Shown here: positions 49,509 through 61,526 of the stretch, in pieces
Numbering within the stretch: the first letter of the stretch is position 1
Layout: every line of letters begins with the position of its first letter
Source: Sanderia malayensis
Taxonomy: Eukaryota > Cnidaria > Scyphozoa > Semaeostomeae > Pelagiidae
Length of the DNA: 64,000 nt
NCBI GenBank assembly: GCA_013076295.1
Contig: RQOL01000855.1
Location: forward strand, 1,612,001-1,676,000
Reading direction: 5' to 3'
Made by a program: the position numbers and the translations under genes
The notes under the pieces: generated by a model
The model's input: only the letters and a program-made list of their open reading frames with translations
Told to the model about the DNA's origin: nothing
Databases searched by the model: none

Positions 49509-52500
49509 ATGAGGGACCTACCAACTTGCTGTTTACGTTCTACACAAAATTCCAGATTTATTTGTGATCCTTGTAAGAGAGAATTTAAAACAAAATCGGC
49601 GATTCTGCAACATCTGCGCCATCCTGAAAAAGAAGAAATCCACACAAGTGAGTCAGACTTACCTACACTTATATAAAATATGCCCAAATAAAATAGTTAC
49701 AAGTTTGTTACAAGGGCGAAGAGCCCTTGGTTAAACGCAGTTTTCAATAAATATTTCAAGCCTTGTGAAATAATATGGTTTTCTTTTTTTCAGCGACATC
49801 TTTTTACAAATGTACCTGCAGCATTGCAACATGGACCACAAGAGATGATTTCGTGGAGCACTTGCAAAATTCGACTATACATATATCAAGCCTTCATAAT
49901 TTGATATGTGTAGGGAATTTTAAGGAAGCTAAGCCACTATACCGTAATAAAGGAAATATTGACCTCAAATGCAGTTCTCACGATGTTGCAGAAGATGAAG
50001 ACCAAAATGTAATTGGGGGCTCGCCCCTGCACTGTGCCATATTAAATAAGTTCACAAGATGTGCCAGTGATTTGCTAAACTGGGGAGCAAATCCAAACAT
50101 AAAAGATGAATTTGGTTGGACTCCACTTCACATGGCTGCTGCAAGAGGCAATGTTAAAATTTTATTGAAGCTGTTATCTAAGGATGGTAATTTGTTTGAA
50201 CCAAACAATGAAAGAGAAACACCTTATGACATTGCAAAAAGTAATGTCAAACAACAGATTTTACAAGAATTATTTCATTTCAAAAGTAAGTTGTCTATCA
50301 AATCATTTATTATGAGATTTACAGTAAAAACCCGCAGATATTTTTAGTACTCACTGTCAAGGTTTCCTTCCTATAAAAATGGATTTATCAGCTTTTATTG
50401 CAAAATATTTGTATTGCATGAGTGTAATTCCTATTTACTTCCATTCAAGATGAAGACGGGGCAGCTAGAGTTACTGGAATGAAGACTCCTTTCCTTGCCG
50501 AAAAGGTTATCAAGCAATTTCAAGAGTTTAAGAAAGATACAGTTCCAGGTATCCATGAAACCTTTTAAACCTTTTTTTTTATAATAAACTTCTTTATAAG
50601 AAATTTACATGTAGAGGACCTAAAAAATTCAATAGCATATGCTACTAAAGACAAAATCCCTAATGAATTTTTTAAAATTGAATGATTTTGTCATTACAAA
50701 TAACTGAAAATCACACATATGTGTCATGCTACATGCTGCACGCTACTTCTGGATTGACATTGTGGTTTTCTAATTGAATTTGTTTTGCTTTCTATGCTAC
50801 CTTTCGTCACTAAGTGCTAGGCTTAGATTAAGAAGCTCCTAAGATACTTTCAGTAGCAAAATTGTGTCAAAAAGGTACTAAAATAAGGAACTTGAAAAAC
50901 TAGGCCATGAAGAATCTTTATAAAGAAAGTTTATGTATGTTTAGATAACTTTTCAAGTCTCATAGATCTTCCTAGTTAACCAAAATAATTTATTTTCAAA
51001 GCCTTAACATCATCTCCATCAAGATCTGAAAGTCTCACATCAGATGATGTTATGGGTAGCAGAGATAATGACAGTGATTTGGGTGATCCAAATCAAAATT
51101 TATACCAAGGTAATACACGTTGCAAGTCTGCATTTTTGGCTATTTTTTGTCTTCGCTGATAATTTTTTAACAAATTTTTTCAAATCTCCATGCTTGCTGA
51201 TAATGCTCTCTTGCTGATAAAATTTTTCAAATTTTTGTAGGTAGTTCTAAGGTGTACACATATGATGAAATCTTTGATAAACCAAATACCAAACAAGCCT
51301 ACCAAAGTATGATTGATACTAAAAAGGAAAAAATAACTCATGGGAAGATTCTTGTGCTGGGCCAAGTTGGCTCTGGCAAGTCTTGTTTAGTTAGAAATTT
51401 GAGTGGGAAAAAATTTGATGAAAAGCGAGTGGAAACTGAAGGTTGGTATTTTTTAAAACATTTTTGCTAGCTTTGTGATATTAGAAAAGACTCTTGACTT
51501 GACCATTTGTAAATTTTTTCCTGAATAAAGTTTTCTAGCATGACTGAGGTGTTATCACATGTTGATTTGCAATGCCCGCCATCTCAAACATTTTTGAACG
51601 ATTTTCCATTTCCACTAAATTTAGGGCCGTATAGTTGTGAGGACATCTCGAACATTATACCCTTGGATCTGCATAATTCTTTTTAAATTAATTTTTTTTA
51701 CAGGAATTGATTGCTGTTTTGTTAACAGTATCAATTTAGATGAAAGTTGGAAAGAAGTGGAGAGTGAAGGGTGGCCTTGTGATGAAGCCATAGCAAGAAA
51801 TATGGTAGAATGGCTTCTTCAACAGTCTGCAATAGATGAACCAACAACTCTTTCGGAAGGCATGCAAAATTTAGCTATTTGTGGCTCGCCAACTTCAGAT
51901 GTGATGGTACCCTTTCCAACAGAAGATAAACCACCTGCTATAGCAAGTCCTGTTAAAGATGTACGAATTGCAACCATTTTTTACTCTTTTATCTTTCAAT
52001 TTTATTATTTAAATTTGTTGTTATTGAATCACTTTTCATTCTTTGTAGAAAATTGTCGAGCAACTTATGCACCCTGGGGACAGATCGGAGCAATTTATCT
52101 TGACAATTTGGGACTTTGCTGGGCACGATATTTACCAGACTATGCATCACATATTCTTGAGTGCCAAAGCAATGTACGTGATTTGCTTTGATTTATCCGA
52201 GTTCAAAAAGGACCGCGAAAAGACACTGGGAGATGTTCGTTTCTGGTTGAACTCCATCGCCACCCACAAGCTGGATTCAAATCCGGCAGTGTTCATTGTT
52301 TCAACCCATATCGATTGTGAAGACGAGAATACGTTTACTCAAGCAAATGAATACTTTGAAACTGAGCTCTTCAAGTTTCCTGCATTTTCCAGATTCTTTG
52401 TCAAGAACTCGGACACGCTTGTTTACCCGATTGACAATACGAGAGGACCGGAGGATAAGCGCTTACAGCAGTTGCAAGCAGGCATCAAGAAAGAAGCACT

Positions 52501-55115
52501 TCATTCGAAAGACTGCAGTGATGAAATGTACCTCCGTTGGCTTGTGTGTGAGAAATATCTTCATGAATTGACTCACGGGGACACTGTTCAATCGAGGAAA
52601 ATGTTCAGTAAAACAAAAGATGAGTTACGCACTTATCTTGAAACCTTTGATGAGTATAGGAAGAAAAAATTTGAAGAAAAGGACTTCCAGGAAATGCTAG
52701 AAGCTTTTCATCATTCAGGGTTTCTTTGGCTACCTGGTAAGTTTTTCTAACATTTAAATCTTGCCTAGGAGCTTGCCGTTTCATAATCTTAAGGGAAGTT
52801 GAAATTTGATGGAGGTAACGAATGCTTGAAGTAATGAACAACTGTGCTATGCCAGAATATGGGGAAATGGAAACTCGTTAGAGCAAGCGAATGTTCGAGA
52901 AAACGAATGTTAAATGTGGTTTAATTGTTTGCTTACATTTGCTTGAACTTTTTTCCGTTTCCTGAATGTGTTTTTTTGCTTCTTTTAGAACTTCTCGTGA
53001 AGAATATTGATATGATTGGAGATCTGAGTAATTTGGTTATACTGAATGTGCAACATCTTATGGATGCCATGTCCGATATTTGTCTTCTTTGCCGAGATCA
53101 AGACACCCAGGATCGCCATTTCAGACAAATAGTCAGAGATCTGAAGGAGAACGCCAAGATCTCGCACTCGGCTCTCAAGAAAATTCTTGAAAAATGCGAT
53201 GCCCCAACTGATCAAATGATCGAACTGCTCAAGATCTTCAATATTCTCCTACCGGCAGAGAAAATCCAGTTGCATAGAAGTGACGTACAATTTGAAGAGC
53301 CAAGATTCGCATCTACACCTGATAAAAGCAAGCCACCAAAAGCTGATGAATGTTATTATGTAATACCGTCGTTGCTGGAGGACAGAAAGTTAGACGAAGA
53401 GTGGACAGAGGCCTGTGAGGACTGTGAACAGTGGCCATTTTTTATCGATTTCTTTGAATTTGTGCCACCGGCTGTTTTTCACCAGTTGCTGGTTCAAATT
53501 GCCGAGCATTCAATTCAATATGCTAGTGCCAGTCCCGATCCAATCCTGAGTAAATTTGATGCCATATTTGGCTTCTCTGATCAATTCCTGTTCAGATTGG
53601 AGTTTATCGAGTCAGCATGTCAAATTAAAGGAAGCTTAAGGTATGTTTAAAACTCACTGCAGGTCTATGCTAGATCTGCAGTGAAATGTCAATATATCTG
53701 ACCAACTCTCTTTACTACCTCTCTATTCAATAAATGTATGACATATTGATGAAATTTCTCTGGCTTCCTTCGAGGTTACTTGTACCGAGGAATCTGTTGA
53801 TATTTTTGCAAACTTTGAGTTTATTCTCACGAGATATTTGCACAGTGGAACCTCCATAAACGGCCACCTGTCTCTAACGGACGAAATCATTGATCTCATT
53901 GGTATCTCTTATGCGGAGGTTCCATTGTTGTTCATTGCTGTTAAGTGCTTACCTTTTCTATTACAGAGCTGATTGTTTTGGTAAGCCTGGAAAACTCTTG
54001 ATGGAACTCAAGGACATTTTAACCTGTATTTGTAACAATTTTTTCAAATACCAAAAATTCAAGATTGGTCCTCCATGTCCGAAGGACAATTGCCCGGGAT
54101 CAAAGCCTGATGGCGCAAAAAATAAACGGAATTATGGTGACGTGGAAGACGGTACAGTAGCTGTTGCTAGAAGAGTGTACGTGTATGATCTCAACCCAGG
54201 AGAATCTGAACTACACTTTTGCCTAACGAAAAAGGTTAATGGTTACGAGGAATTTGAGCGCTGGATGTTTGTAAGTTTTAATAATCATTCATTTGTTTTA
54301 TCATGTTACTTCATTGTTAGTTTATCATGTTAGTTGTATGTATATATATATATATAATCATTTAACCTGGATAACACTGTGCAATCAAAAAGATATTGAT
54401 CTTTATGACTATTTAATACAAAATTCACGACAATTTATTAGCAAAGAACCAAATTCACCACCAAGGTGAAGAATTGTGATATACTGTTTGCTTCAAAGAA
54501 TGTTATTTTCTAATAAAACATGGAACTTTGAGAGCAATGCTTGTCTGTACTAGCATTGGCCTACGAGGTTCACTTGTTAATGGTGTTTTATTTAATTTTG
54601 AAGGATTCAACCAAGGCAACTTGTCCAGGGGGCGATTTATCTTCCAATCAGTTGTTGCTTCAGTCAACATCAGGTATGGAATTTTCTTTATTTTCAACAT
54701 CCAGGTTTTTCTCCAGGATATGTTTCTTTAATTTTTGATATCATTATTTTTTTCATCTACAGTGGACAGTGGGATGAGCGACTCTATGTCTACTGGCTCA
54801 GCTTCTTTCCTTGTTGATGAGCAGATCAGATCGCAAGTTTCTAAAAAATTGGGCAACTCGTGGATTGATTTAGCTCGCAACTTGGACTTCAGTCCGCTTG
54901 TAAGCGTGGACGCAAAGATTGATAATATTCGTGCAGACCACAGCTGCCAAGATGAGCAAGCATATCAAATGCTAAAGTTTTGGTGTCATGATCAAGGCAA
55001 CGACGCTACTGTTGAAAGGCTAAATGAAGCCCTGAAGAAGTGTGGCCGCTCAGATTTAGCCGATAATATTAGAAGATTTTCATTTTCCCGAAGCACACCA
55101 TTTTCAGGTAAGTGA
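49509..55115 (+). CDS. Roco-family protein: zinc-finger-like-ankyrin-Roc-COR-Death
   Basis: Eleven in-phase exons: 49509-49647, 49794-50285, 50450-50548, 51002-51109, 51241-51441, 51704-51960, 52049-52736, 52989-53640, 53967-54270, 54604-54673, 54763-55115 (TGA), about 1120 residues. Residues 19-41 (CDPCKREFKTKSAILQHLRH) and about 51-76 (YKCTCSIATWTTRDDFVEHL) look like C2H2 fingers. Ankyrin repeats follow (GGSPLHCAILNKF, DEFGWTPLHMAAARGN). Roc GTPase: P-loop GQVGSGKS (320-327), DFAGHD (454-459) and THID (518-521). COR runs from about 590 to 990. A Death domain is at about 1024-1110 (LGNSWIDLARNLDFS). Cytosolic signalling GTPase, nearest in layout to DAPK1 minus its kinase. The start is the first Met in frame after a stop. 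The weakest exon is 54604-54673. Confidence 0.88.
53843..53931. mobile_element. Pogo/Tigger-like MITE remnant
   Basis: CAGTGGAACCTCCATAAACG at the left and the complement CAATGGAACCTCCGCATAAG at the right are inverted repeats. It shares ends with the element at 29236-29342. No clean TA flanks remain. It is in the Roco intron between exons 52989-53640 and 53967-54270. Confidence 0.65.
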
Positions 55116-56403
55116 GGTCGCTTGTATTATGACTTTTAATACCTTAAACCTTAATAGCTGCTCGCTGGACGATATTTTACTCCTCACATTCAAGCATATA
55201 GTACACATTTATTTTATGTTGACAAACATGTTAGCAGATAATACTATTTTTCGTATGACAACTTAAGTTGGTTATTTATATATGAAACATGAATCGTACG
55301 AGAGACCAATTTACCACAGGCTGATAGCGTTGTGCCACATATGTACAACGCTGTGAAAGAAACTTGGATAGTAATTTAAAACTTTAGGTAAACCTCGTTA
55401 TGAATTTTATTCGACGTATTTTGTACCCAGACTCCTTTGCACATTTCTAACATTATCATGTGACTTAAACGTCTTTTATTACAATTTTGACTGTGCTAGA
55501 TATTCTTATGTTTTTTATTTCCATATGAGATGTAGAATTATTATTACAATTAGTTTTTAAATTTATTCCCACCATCCCCGGCGACTTGCTTTACGAACTG
55601 CTTTTCCATGCGAAAATATTTAGGCCAAATTTCTCTTGAAACGTCATATGATTAACTTGTTATGAATGTTGTAAACTTAATATTTTCTTTGTCAAATAAA
55701 ATTTCGCAAGGTTTTATAAAACTAAGCCAGGTTTTTGTGTGAAGCTTAAACTGGTAGACCGTGTTAAAAACGTGGTGTGGTTTGTTTGAAAGGCGGAGAT
55801 ACGGAGGAGTATAGAAGGTCGCGCACAGCTAAGACATGCCTTCTTTCACAAGTAGTTCATGGATTGTAATGGTATTGTAATAATACTATGAACGCATGAT
55901 ACCGGGAAATAAACGTCGTTTCATCGCAGTATCATGCTTGGCGTTCATAATTTAATTGAATGCAGAACAAAGCTCTGCATGAAAGAAAGTATTAAATAGA
56001 CTTAAAGGGAATTCATTGTGCTTAACATTGGTTTAGTGACACTCCGTTGATTACATCTTAATTGAGTTGACTAAGTTTGAGAAATTTACGATTGAGTAAG
56101 CGTTTTGTGTATTCAACGCAACATATCACGCATAGATAATTGTATAACATCAAGCAATGGTATAGCATCAACGCAATTTTTCACACAAATTCAATATCGA
56201 ACGACGCAACTGAGATACGCAGGAAATTCGCGAAAATCAATATAACAAGTATTTTATTTTCAACTGACTACAACAGCAAACGTGTTGGGATGTTTCGCGG
56301 ATTATTATCACAGCTTATGAAATGGAATGTGAAGCTTTGAAATAAAGTATATACTTCGAGAGAGAATATGTTTTGGATTGTTTTGAATAAGTAGAAGGCT
56401 AAA
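55116..56403. other. Roco 3' region and upstream region of the 1150-residue gene
   Basis: AATAAA at 55695-55700 and again at about 55908 are possible Roco poly(A) signals. The rest is AT-rich, with no supportable reading frame on either strand. Confidence 0.5.
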
Positions 56404-59400
56404 ATGTCGTCTTGGCGCTCGAAGTTTCGAAGAAACCGTGGAACGGATACACAAGAGACAAAGGCATCGTCCTCTTTTATATCCTCAAAGAACACAGAAG
56501 ATACGGATAGTACGAGGAAACAGATAAGCAGGTTTCTGAGAAGATCAACAAAGCATGATTATTCTGTTAGGCCTCAATCGATGTACATTGAAAAGAGTGT
56601 TCCAATGGTGGCCAACAATGAGAGTAGTGAATCGCCGAATGTTCAAGAAATTCTCGACAAAAATCGACATTTGCGGCGGAGTAATTCAAAAAGTCCTAAA
56701 TCATGGAAACGGTTGATAACTGGTGAGAGATCACCGTCTGTGATAAGAAAAACAGACAATAGAAGCACAGAGCATGATAATTATAATGCTTCAAGAGTTA
56801 AAGATTGTAATTCCAACAATCAGGATTTTACTCAATCCACTTTAGCAACGAAGATTTCAAATGAATCGGCAGCCAAAATGACGAGTGGAGATCGGCTTGT
56901 CGGAGACTCAGAATATGTCAGAGAAAGACTGAAGAACAATGGCAATAGAGGGAATACTACAAGTGCAGGGACGTGGGGTAATGAGAATAGCCCTGGTGCG
57001 CATGAACAGCAGAGAGAAGCCTCGATGGAGAGAAAAGCCAGATCTGGCAGTCCCTATGATAACATTTCTCCAAGGCGAGAGAGACGTTCGCGGTCGTTGT
57101 ACTTTGGAGGAGCCAGTAGCAGTACAGGTTGTGATCAGACGGAAACAGAGCAGAAAACTGGCACACCTAGAAGGAAAAGAAGACAGAAGATCAACCGAGA
57201 TGATTCACAGATTATTGAAGAGGAAACAAGCACTGTACAAATTGTTAAAAAAGATTCATTCGTGCTAAGAAAGCCCAAAGCTAAATATCCTGTAGATGAT
57301 GATGACAATGGTCATTTTCTTTCCTCGGGACAGCGCGAAAGAGAAAGTTTGACGAATGCGGCTAAGCCAGTCAGCCAAGTGATTGTGAAGAAAGGCGATG
57401 TTGTGAATGACACAAACCCAGGCAGACGTATCTCTCATATACGAAGACAAAAGTCTATGCAACTTGAAGACGAGGCTAAACAAGAGGAACCGGAAGCGAG
57501 TAAGAAGAAAGCTGCACCTTCAAAGTCAGATGATCCACAGATTAAAGAAAAGGAAAGAAGCAATTTACAGATTGTTAAAAAAGATTCATTTGTGTTGAGA
57601 AAACCAAGAGCTAAATACCCAGTAGATGACGACGATGATATTGTTTCTGGCAGTTCGGAAAAACAGTTGAAAATGGATGAGAAAAAGAAAAATATAGGAT
57701 TAAGATCGTATGGAAATGAAGCGAGGAATGGAGACATTGTTTCAAGAGGTTCAAGCGTTGCGAGTTTAAGATCTACAGCGTCGAGTGATAAAGTTGAGAG
57801 AAGCTATGGAAGCAATACGGGCAATATTGTTGGCGTAACTATGAAATATCTTGAGCACCAAAGCAAATCAGAGCTTACTTCACTGCAGTCGTCAAGAAAT
57901 GCAACCACTGACGTAGACGAGGCTGATAGTTTCTTGCAAAGGAGGCGAAGATATCAAGGGTTGCTTGGTGACAAGAGATACGCTGGCAGTTCGGCATTGA
58001 AGTATGAGAACCCCTTGTACAAGTCTATAGATTATGTTGACAACGAGAGGAGAAATTCAAATGCATCCGAAAATAAACAAGCGGTTGATCCAGGACCAAG
58101 GCGAAGGGAGTCATATGCCAAGGCTAGGCCGAAGTCTCTTTACAGCTACGGTGGTGATAGTTTGGATTTCACCGACAGCTTATCAAAGTTCCAGACAAAG
58201 GAGAAAGAATCATCCTTTGTCGCGCAATCAAAAGAGGGGAGGTACTCCGTGTGGGAAAGATACAAGGTTAGAAATATTGATGATGATAGTACGAGTGATA
58301 CTTCATCAAGAGCAGCCTCTGTTGCATCAGGTGAAGAAAGGAAACCCAGACAACGACCAACGTCTCTGTTCATGGTCGATGAAAGTGATACGAGTGATAA
58401 AAAGACGGCGTACAGAGGTAATTGGTCAGCGTCAGTTCCTAAAAAGCCTGCGCATCTGCGCGATTTCTCAATGCCAGATGAAAAGAGTGCGGCACGAGTC
58501 AGTTACAGAAGAAGAGAAAGTCAGCAGCAACAAAAGCAGGAACGTAATGCAATTGAACCAGTGGACCCCAAGACTAAGGAGGATGGAAAAAAGGAGCAGT
58601 TTACTCCATCATTCGAAATGACTTTAGAGTCACCGGAAGCGGATAAGAAAGCTGATGATCTTGTGAAGAATAAAGAAGAACAGAGTGTCAAAGCACGTCT
58701 CAATCTTCCAGGCATCGAAATTGCTGATGAAGATTCTAACAGTGGGAGTTCGAAATTGGAAGTTGATGCCAGTAAGGATAATGTTGTGAGAAGGAGAAGG
58801 AGAGAACGTGGTTCAATCGCAAGACCTTCTTCAGTTTATATCGCTAAAACTAGTATCAATGAAGATGGTCTCATAACTAGTATCAATGAAGATGATGGTA
58901 GGAATCTCAGAGAGAAAGATGAAGATATGAAAGCAGATGAAGATGAAGGGATGAAGTCAAGAAAGAAAGTGTTTGATGCTGAACAAGATGATGATGGAAG
59001 AACAAGACGGAGTCTGCTTGATTCTGAAGACATAAAAACAGGCCTAAGAAGAAGATCCGCCGTTGAGCGAAGAATCAAAAGTAAACGAATTGCAGAGAGA
59101 CCAAAATCAGTTGTTGTTGCTGACGTGTCACGTGTTAACATCCATGATCCTTTGAGCGCAAGTGTAGATGAAGTCAAGAGACAATTCGATAGATTACTTG
59201 CCAGAACTGAGAACTGGAAACAGCGCACGGAAAGTCTTGATACCAAGGCAACAGTTCTTACGTCAAGCTATCGGAGTTTGCGCAGAACAATCAATGAAAT
59301 ACAGGGCAATTCTGATGACGTATACGCCGTGTTCGATGAAATCGACACGAGGCTGACTGAAAATGACACCATAGGGTTTCCAAGTACAGAAGACGATTGG

Positions 59401-59856
59401 CGTAGAGCCATGCAGGGTAACAAGTTGATCGAAAAAGCGTTGAAGTCATTGCTGGAACAACAGAGGAATCCCAAGCCTGAATTTTATTACTCCGAAAGTG
59501 AAAGTGAGCCTGAATCACCAGTGGAGTCGTTTTATGATATGAGCAACGGATCCACATGGTCGTCACCAGATTCAAATGCATCAAGAAACAGAAGAGTTAC
59601 TGATTACTACCCCCTCTACTCTCTATCAAAATCACCCAGCGATTCAAGCAGCCTCTCTCACACGAAGACAACAAGGGGTGATTTCTTCACAAGTGAGTAT
59701 TCCTTCACATCATCCAATACGAGGCTGTCGTCGTTATTGTCTGATGGCTACAGCTGGAGAAAGAGGCTGCAAGATACGTCATCATATGATTACAGAAGAG
59801 ATACAAGCCTGAGAAATTCTTACGCAGGCAGATATATACCAGAAACTTCAGTTTGA
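56404..59856 (+). CDS. Intronless gene for a 1150-residue, charged, largely disordered protein
   Basis: No family recognised. The start MSSWRSKFRRNRG is the first Met of the frame. Composition is rich in Ser, Arg, Lys, Glu and Asp with no long hydrophobic segment, so it is probably intracellular. A block repeats almost exactly at residues 280 and 390: IVKKDSFVLRKP then (K/R)AKYPVDDDD. A short motif R-P-x-S-(L/M/V)-(Y/F/V) recurs at residues 56 (RPQSMY), 575 (RPKSLY), 651 (RPTSLF), 807 (RPSSVY) and 899 (RPKSVV). From about residue 922 the sequence is helical and probably coiled (DEVKRQFDRLLARTENWKQR, LIEKALKSLLEQQRN). The tail is Ser/Tyr-rich. It could be a cytoskeletal or scaffold protein, but this is a guess. 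Confidence 0.85.
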   Translation: MSSWRSKFRRNRGTDTQETKASSSFISSKNTEDTDSTRKQISRFLRRSTKHDYSVRPQSMYIEKSVPMVANNESSESPNVQEILDKNRHLRRSNSKSPKSWKRLITGERSPSVIRKTDNRSTEHDNYNASRVKDCNSNNQDFTQSTLATKISNESAAKMTSGDRLVGDSEYVRERLKNNGNRGNTTSAGTWGNENSPGAHEQQREASMERKARSGSPYDNISPRRERRSRSLYFGGASSSTGCDQTETEQKTGTPRRKRRQKINRDDSQIIEEETSTVQIVKKDSFVLRKPKAKYPVDDDDNGHFLSSGQRERESLTNAAKPVSQVIVKKGDVVNDTNPGRRISHIRRQKSMQLEDEAKQEEPEASKKKAAPSKSDDPQIKEKERSNLQIVKKDSFVLRKPRAKYPVDDDDDIVSGSSEKQLKMDEKKKNIGLRSYGNEARNGDIVSRGSSVASLRSTASSDKVERSYGSNTGNIVGVTMKYLEHQSKSELTSLQSSRNATTDVDEADSFLQRRRRYQGLLGDKRYAGSSALKYENPLYKSIDYVDNERRNSNASENKQAVDPGPRRRESYAKARPKSLYSYGGDSLDFTDSLSKFQTKEKESSFVAQSKEGRYSVWERYKVRNIDDDSTSDTSSRAASVASGEERKPRQRPTSLFMVDESDTSDKKTAYRGNWSASVPKKPAHLRDFSMPDEKSAARVSYRRRESQQQQKQERNAIEPVDPKTKEDGKKEQFTPSFEMTLESPEADKKADDLVKNKEEQSVKARLNLPGIEIADEDSNSGSSKLEVDASKDNVVRRRRRERGSIARPSSVYIAKTSINEDGLITSINEDDGRNLREKDEDMKADEDEGMKSRKKVFDAEQDDDGRTRRSLLDSEDIKTGLRRRSAVERRIKSKRIAERPKSVVVADVSRVNIHDPLSASVDEVKRQFDRLLARTENWKQRTESLDTKATVLTSSYRSLRRTINEIQGNSDDVYAVFDEIDTRLTENDTIGFPSTEDDWRRAMQGNKLIEKALKSLLEQQRNPKPEFYYSESESEPESPVESFYDMSNGSTWSSPDSNASRNRRVTDYYPLYSLSKSPSDSSSLSHTKTTRGDFFTSEYSFTSSNTRLSSLLSDGYSWRKRLQDTSSYDYRRDTSLRNSYAGRYIPETSV

Positions 59857-60135
59857 GACATTTCTTTGTTAGCTGTGGCGTGTGTTTTGTGACTGATGGT
59901 GCGTGTGGATGTTTGTGTTTGGCTTTTTTCCCACCGTGGGGTTTGCTTGAGGCTTGGTTGGCAAGCAATAATTCTGTCAATAGATTTTTAGAATTGAAAT
60001 TATAAATCAAACTTGTAGGATAGTAATTATTGATGATTATAATGATTATGATTGTGTGATAGTCTTGTCTTTCAACTTGGGTATAGCTTTATGATTTCAA
60101 TATATGCTTATTAATGTATTTCCTCGTAAAGAGTC

Positions 60136-60141
60136 AATAAA
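60136..60141 (+). promoter_or_regulatory. Poly(A) signal AATAAA
   Basis: Canonical AATAAA on the + strand, 280 bp after the stop of the 1150-residue frame, followed by a T/G-rich stretch. It fits as that gene's cleavage signal. Confidence 0.55.
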
Positions 60142-60787
60142 TTAATGTATGCGATGCGTTTGTTATGATAATAATTCGAATATTATTTCATGTTTTCCCG
60201 TGGAAATTTCTAATCCCGTGCTGAAACTTTAGAAGATTCTGATTGGTTGATGCAGAATCGTCTTGGGACGATGAATAGTTGCAGCACCAAGGCAACGGCC
60301 AATCAGATTTCTTCCTTGTCAAGCAACCAATCAGGAATCACTTGTTGTCAATTGAGAGGCAACGCATGGAAAGGTTTCTCAGTATGATGGTTTGAACTGT
60401 TTGGTCAAGTCTTTTCGTGAAGTGAACTTCAACAAATTTTCAACGTTTGAAGAAGAAGAGCAATTTTTGTACTTCTGTGGTATGTATTAATATGCTAGTT
60501 TTATTCGTATGCTAGTGAAATTTAATTTAAGATAAATGGCAACCTAGAAAGCTTTTTGTGCTAGGCAGGAATGGCGGTCGAAATCACCTTCTGTTCGTGG
60601 GAGGAATAGGCCCGCCGAAGACCATGTTTGAAATTAAATAAAACCTGACTCGAGCTGAATAGTTTGCAACATTTCTTGAATATTGCATCAATATGTTCAA
60701 TGTGATTACTTTGTCTTTGCAGCAACAAACACGAAATTGCTCTTCATTTGAAATCAGCTACATTTGAAATTGAATTCAGCTACATTT
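60142..60787. other. Intergenic stretch, no gene seen
   Basis: Contains a short direct repeat, CAGCTACATTTGAAATTG, twice at about 60758-60795. No supportable frame on either strand. Confidence 0.4.
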
Positions 60788-60965
60788 GAAATTGCTCTCC
60801 TCTCGGAGTAAATTGGACAAGCACAGAAACTTGTGTGGGCTGTTGAAGCAGAATGTCATGCCGTTGGACTGCAGGTCAGCGCTTCCAAGACCAAATACAT
60901 CGTGCAAAGAAATGACACTGAAGAGATCTCAAAGAAGAAGAAAGGCGAGACAGTTTGCAATCAAC
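60788..60965 (+). pseudogene. Decayed non-LTR retrotransposon reverse-transcriptase fragment
   Basis: Translation gives IALLSSE-stop-IGQAQKLVWAVEAECHAVGL followed by QVSASKTKYI. This matches the stretch after the RT catalytic box in LINE reverse transcriptases (DIALLS...AQ.LL..VE.EC..VGL..N..KTE). The Asp pair of the catalytic box is gone, and there is an in-frame TAA. No other part of a LINE is seen, so it is a dead fragment. Confidence 0.75.
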
Positions 60966-61526
60966 TAACTTTCGCTTCATGTTCGAAAAACGTCGAAATA
61001 AAAGTATATGGACATTGGAATAGTAGCTGACAGTGACTCTGGTTGCGAAAATGACATGGAATTTGTTCAGATTTGATTGGTTTGAGTTTGGTGAACCACC
61101 TGCAAGCATATTTAAGTAAGTTATGATTTTTTCATATATTTATTTCACTAATTTTCTTTATCAATCTTTAAGGAATCTTTCTGTCATTTTATCTGTTTAT
61201 TTATTCGCATTTAATATTTTTGTATCAGAATTTGGCCTTTCTGCATTGAAGAAGAAAAGGGACAAAAGAAATAATCATTACAATGTTCCAGCATTCTTCA
61301 TTTCATTGGATTTGGTTTTACTTCACGCGGCAAATGAGTTATGATGTATATGACTTTTTCATGTTTAATGTTTCTATTTCATGACGTTCTTTTCTTTATC
61401 TAATCTTAGTTATTATATTTTTATCTAAATTTGCTTCTGTTGTGTTTAGTTTTGACGATTTCAATTTTATTTTAGGTTCAAGAGAGATCTGGAGTTTTTC
61501 CATTCTGGAATTCGATAGTTCGCCCA
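60966..61526. other. Non-coding flank, partly duplicated in the inverted repeat
   Basis: The stretch 61341-61475 is a diverged direct copy of 61645-61775: both contain TTTCATGACG, TTATATTTTTATCTAAATTTG-type and GTG.TTAGTTTTGA.GATTT words in the same order. No gene is supportable. Confidence 0.5.

Noticed and set aside
49463..49687. Minus-strand open frame at the Roco start
   Set aside because: It is the complement of the first Roco exon, whose + strand frame has a C2H2-like pattern and joins in phase to the next exon.
59291..60010. Minus-strand open frames over the end of the 1150-residue gene
   Set aside because: They are shadows of the long + strand frame and show no features of their own.
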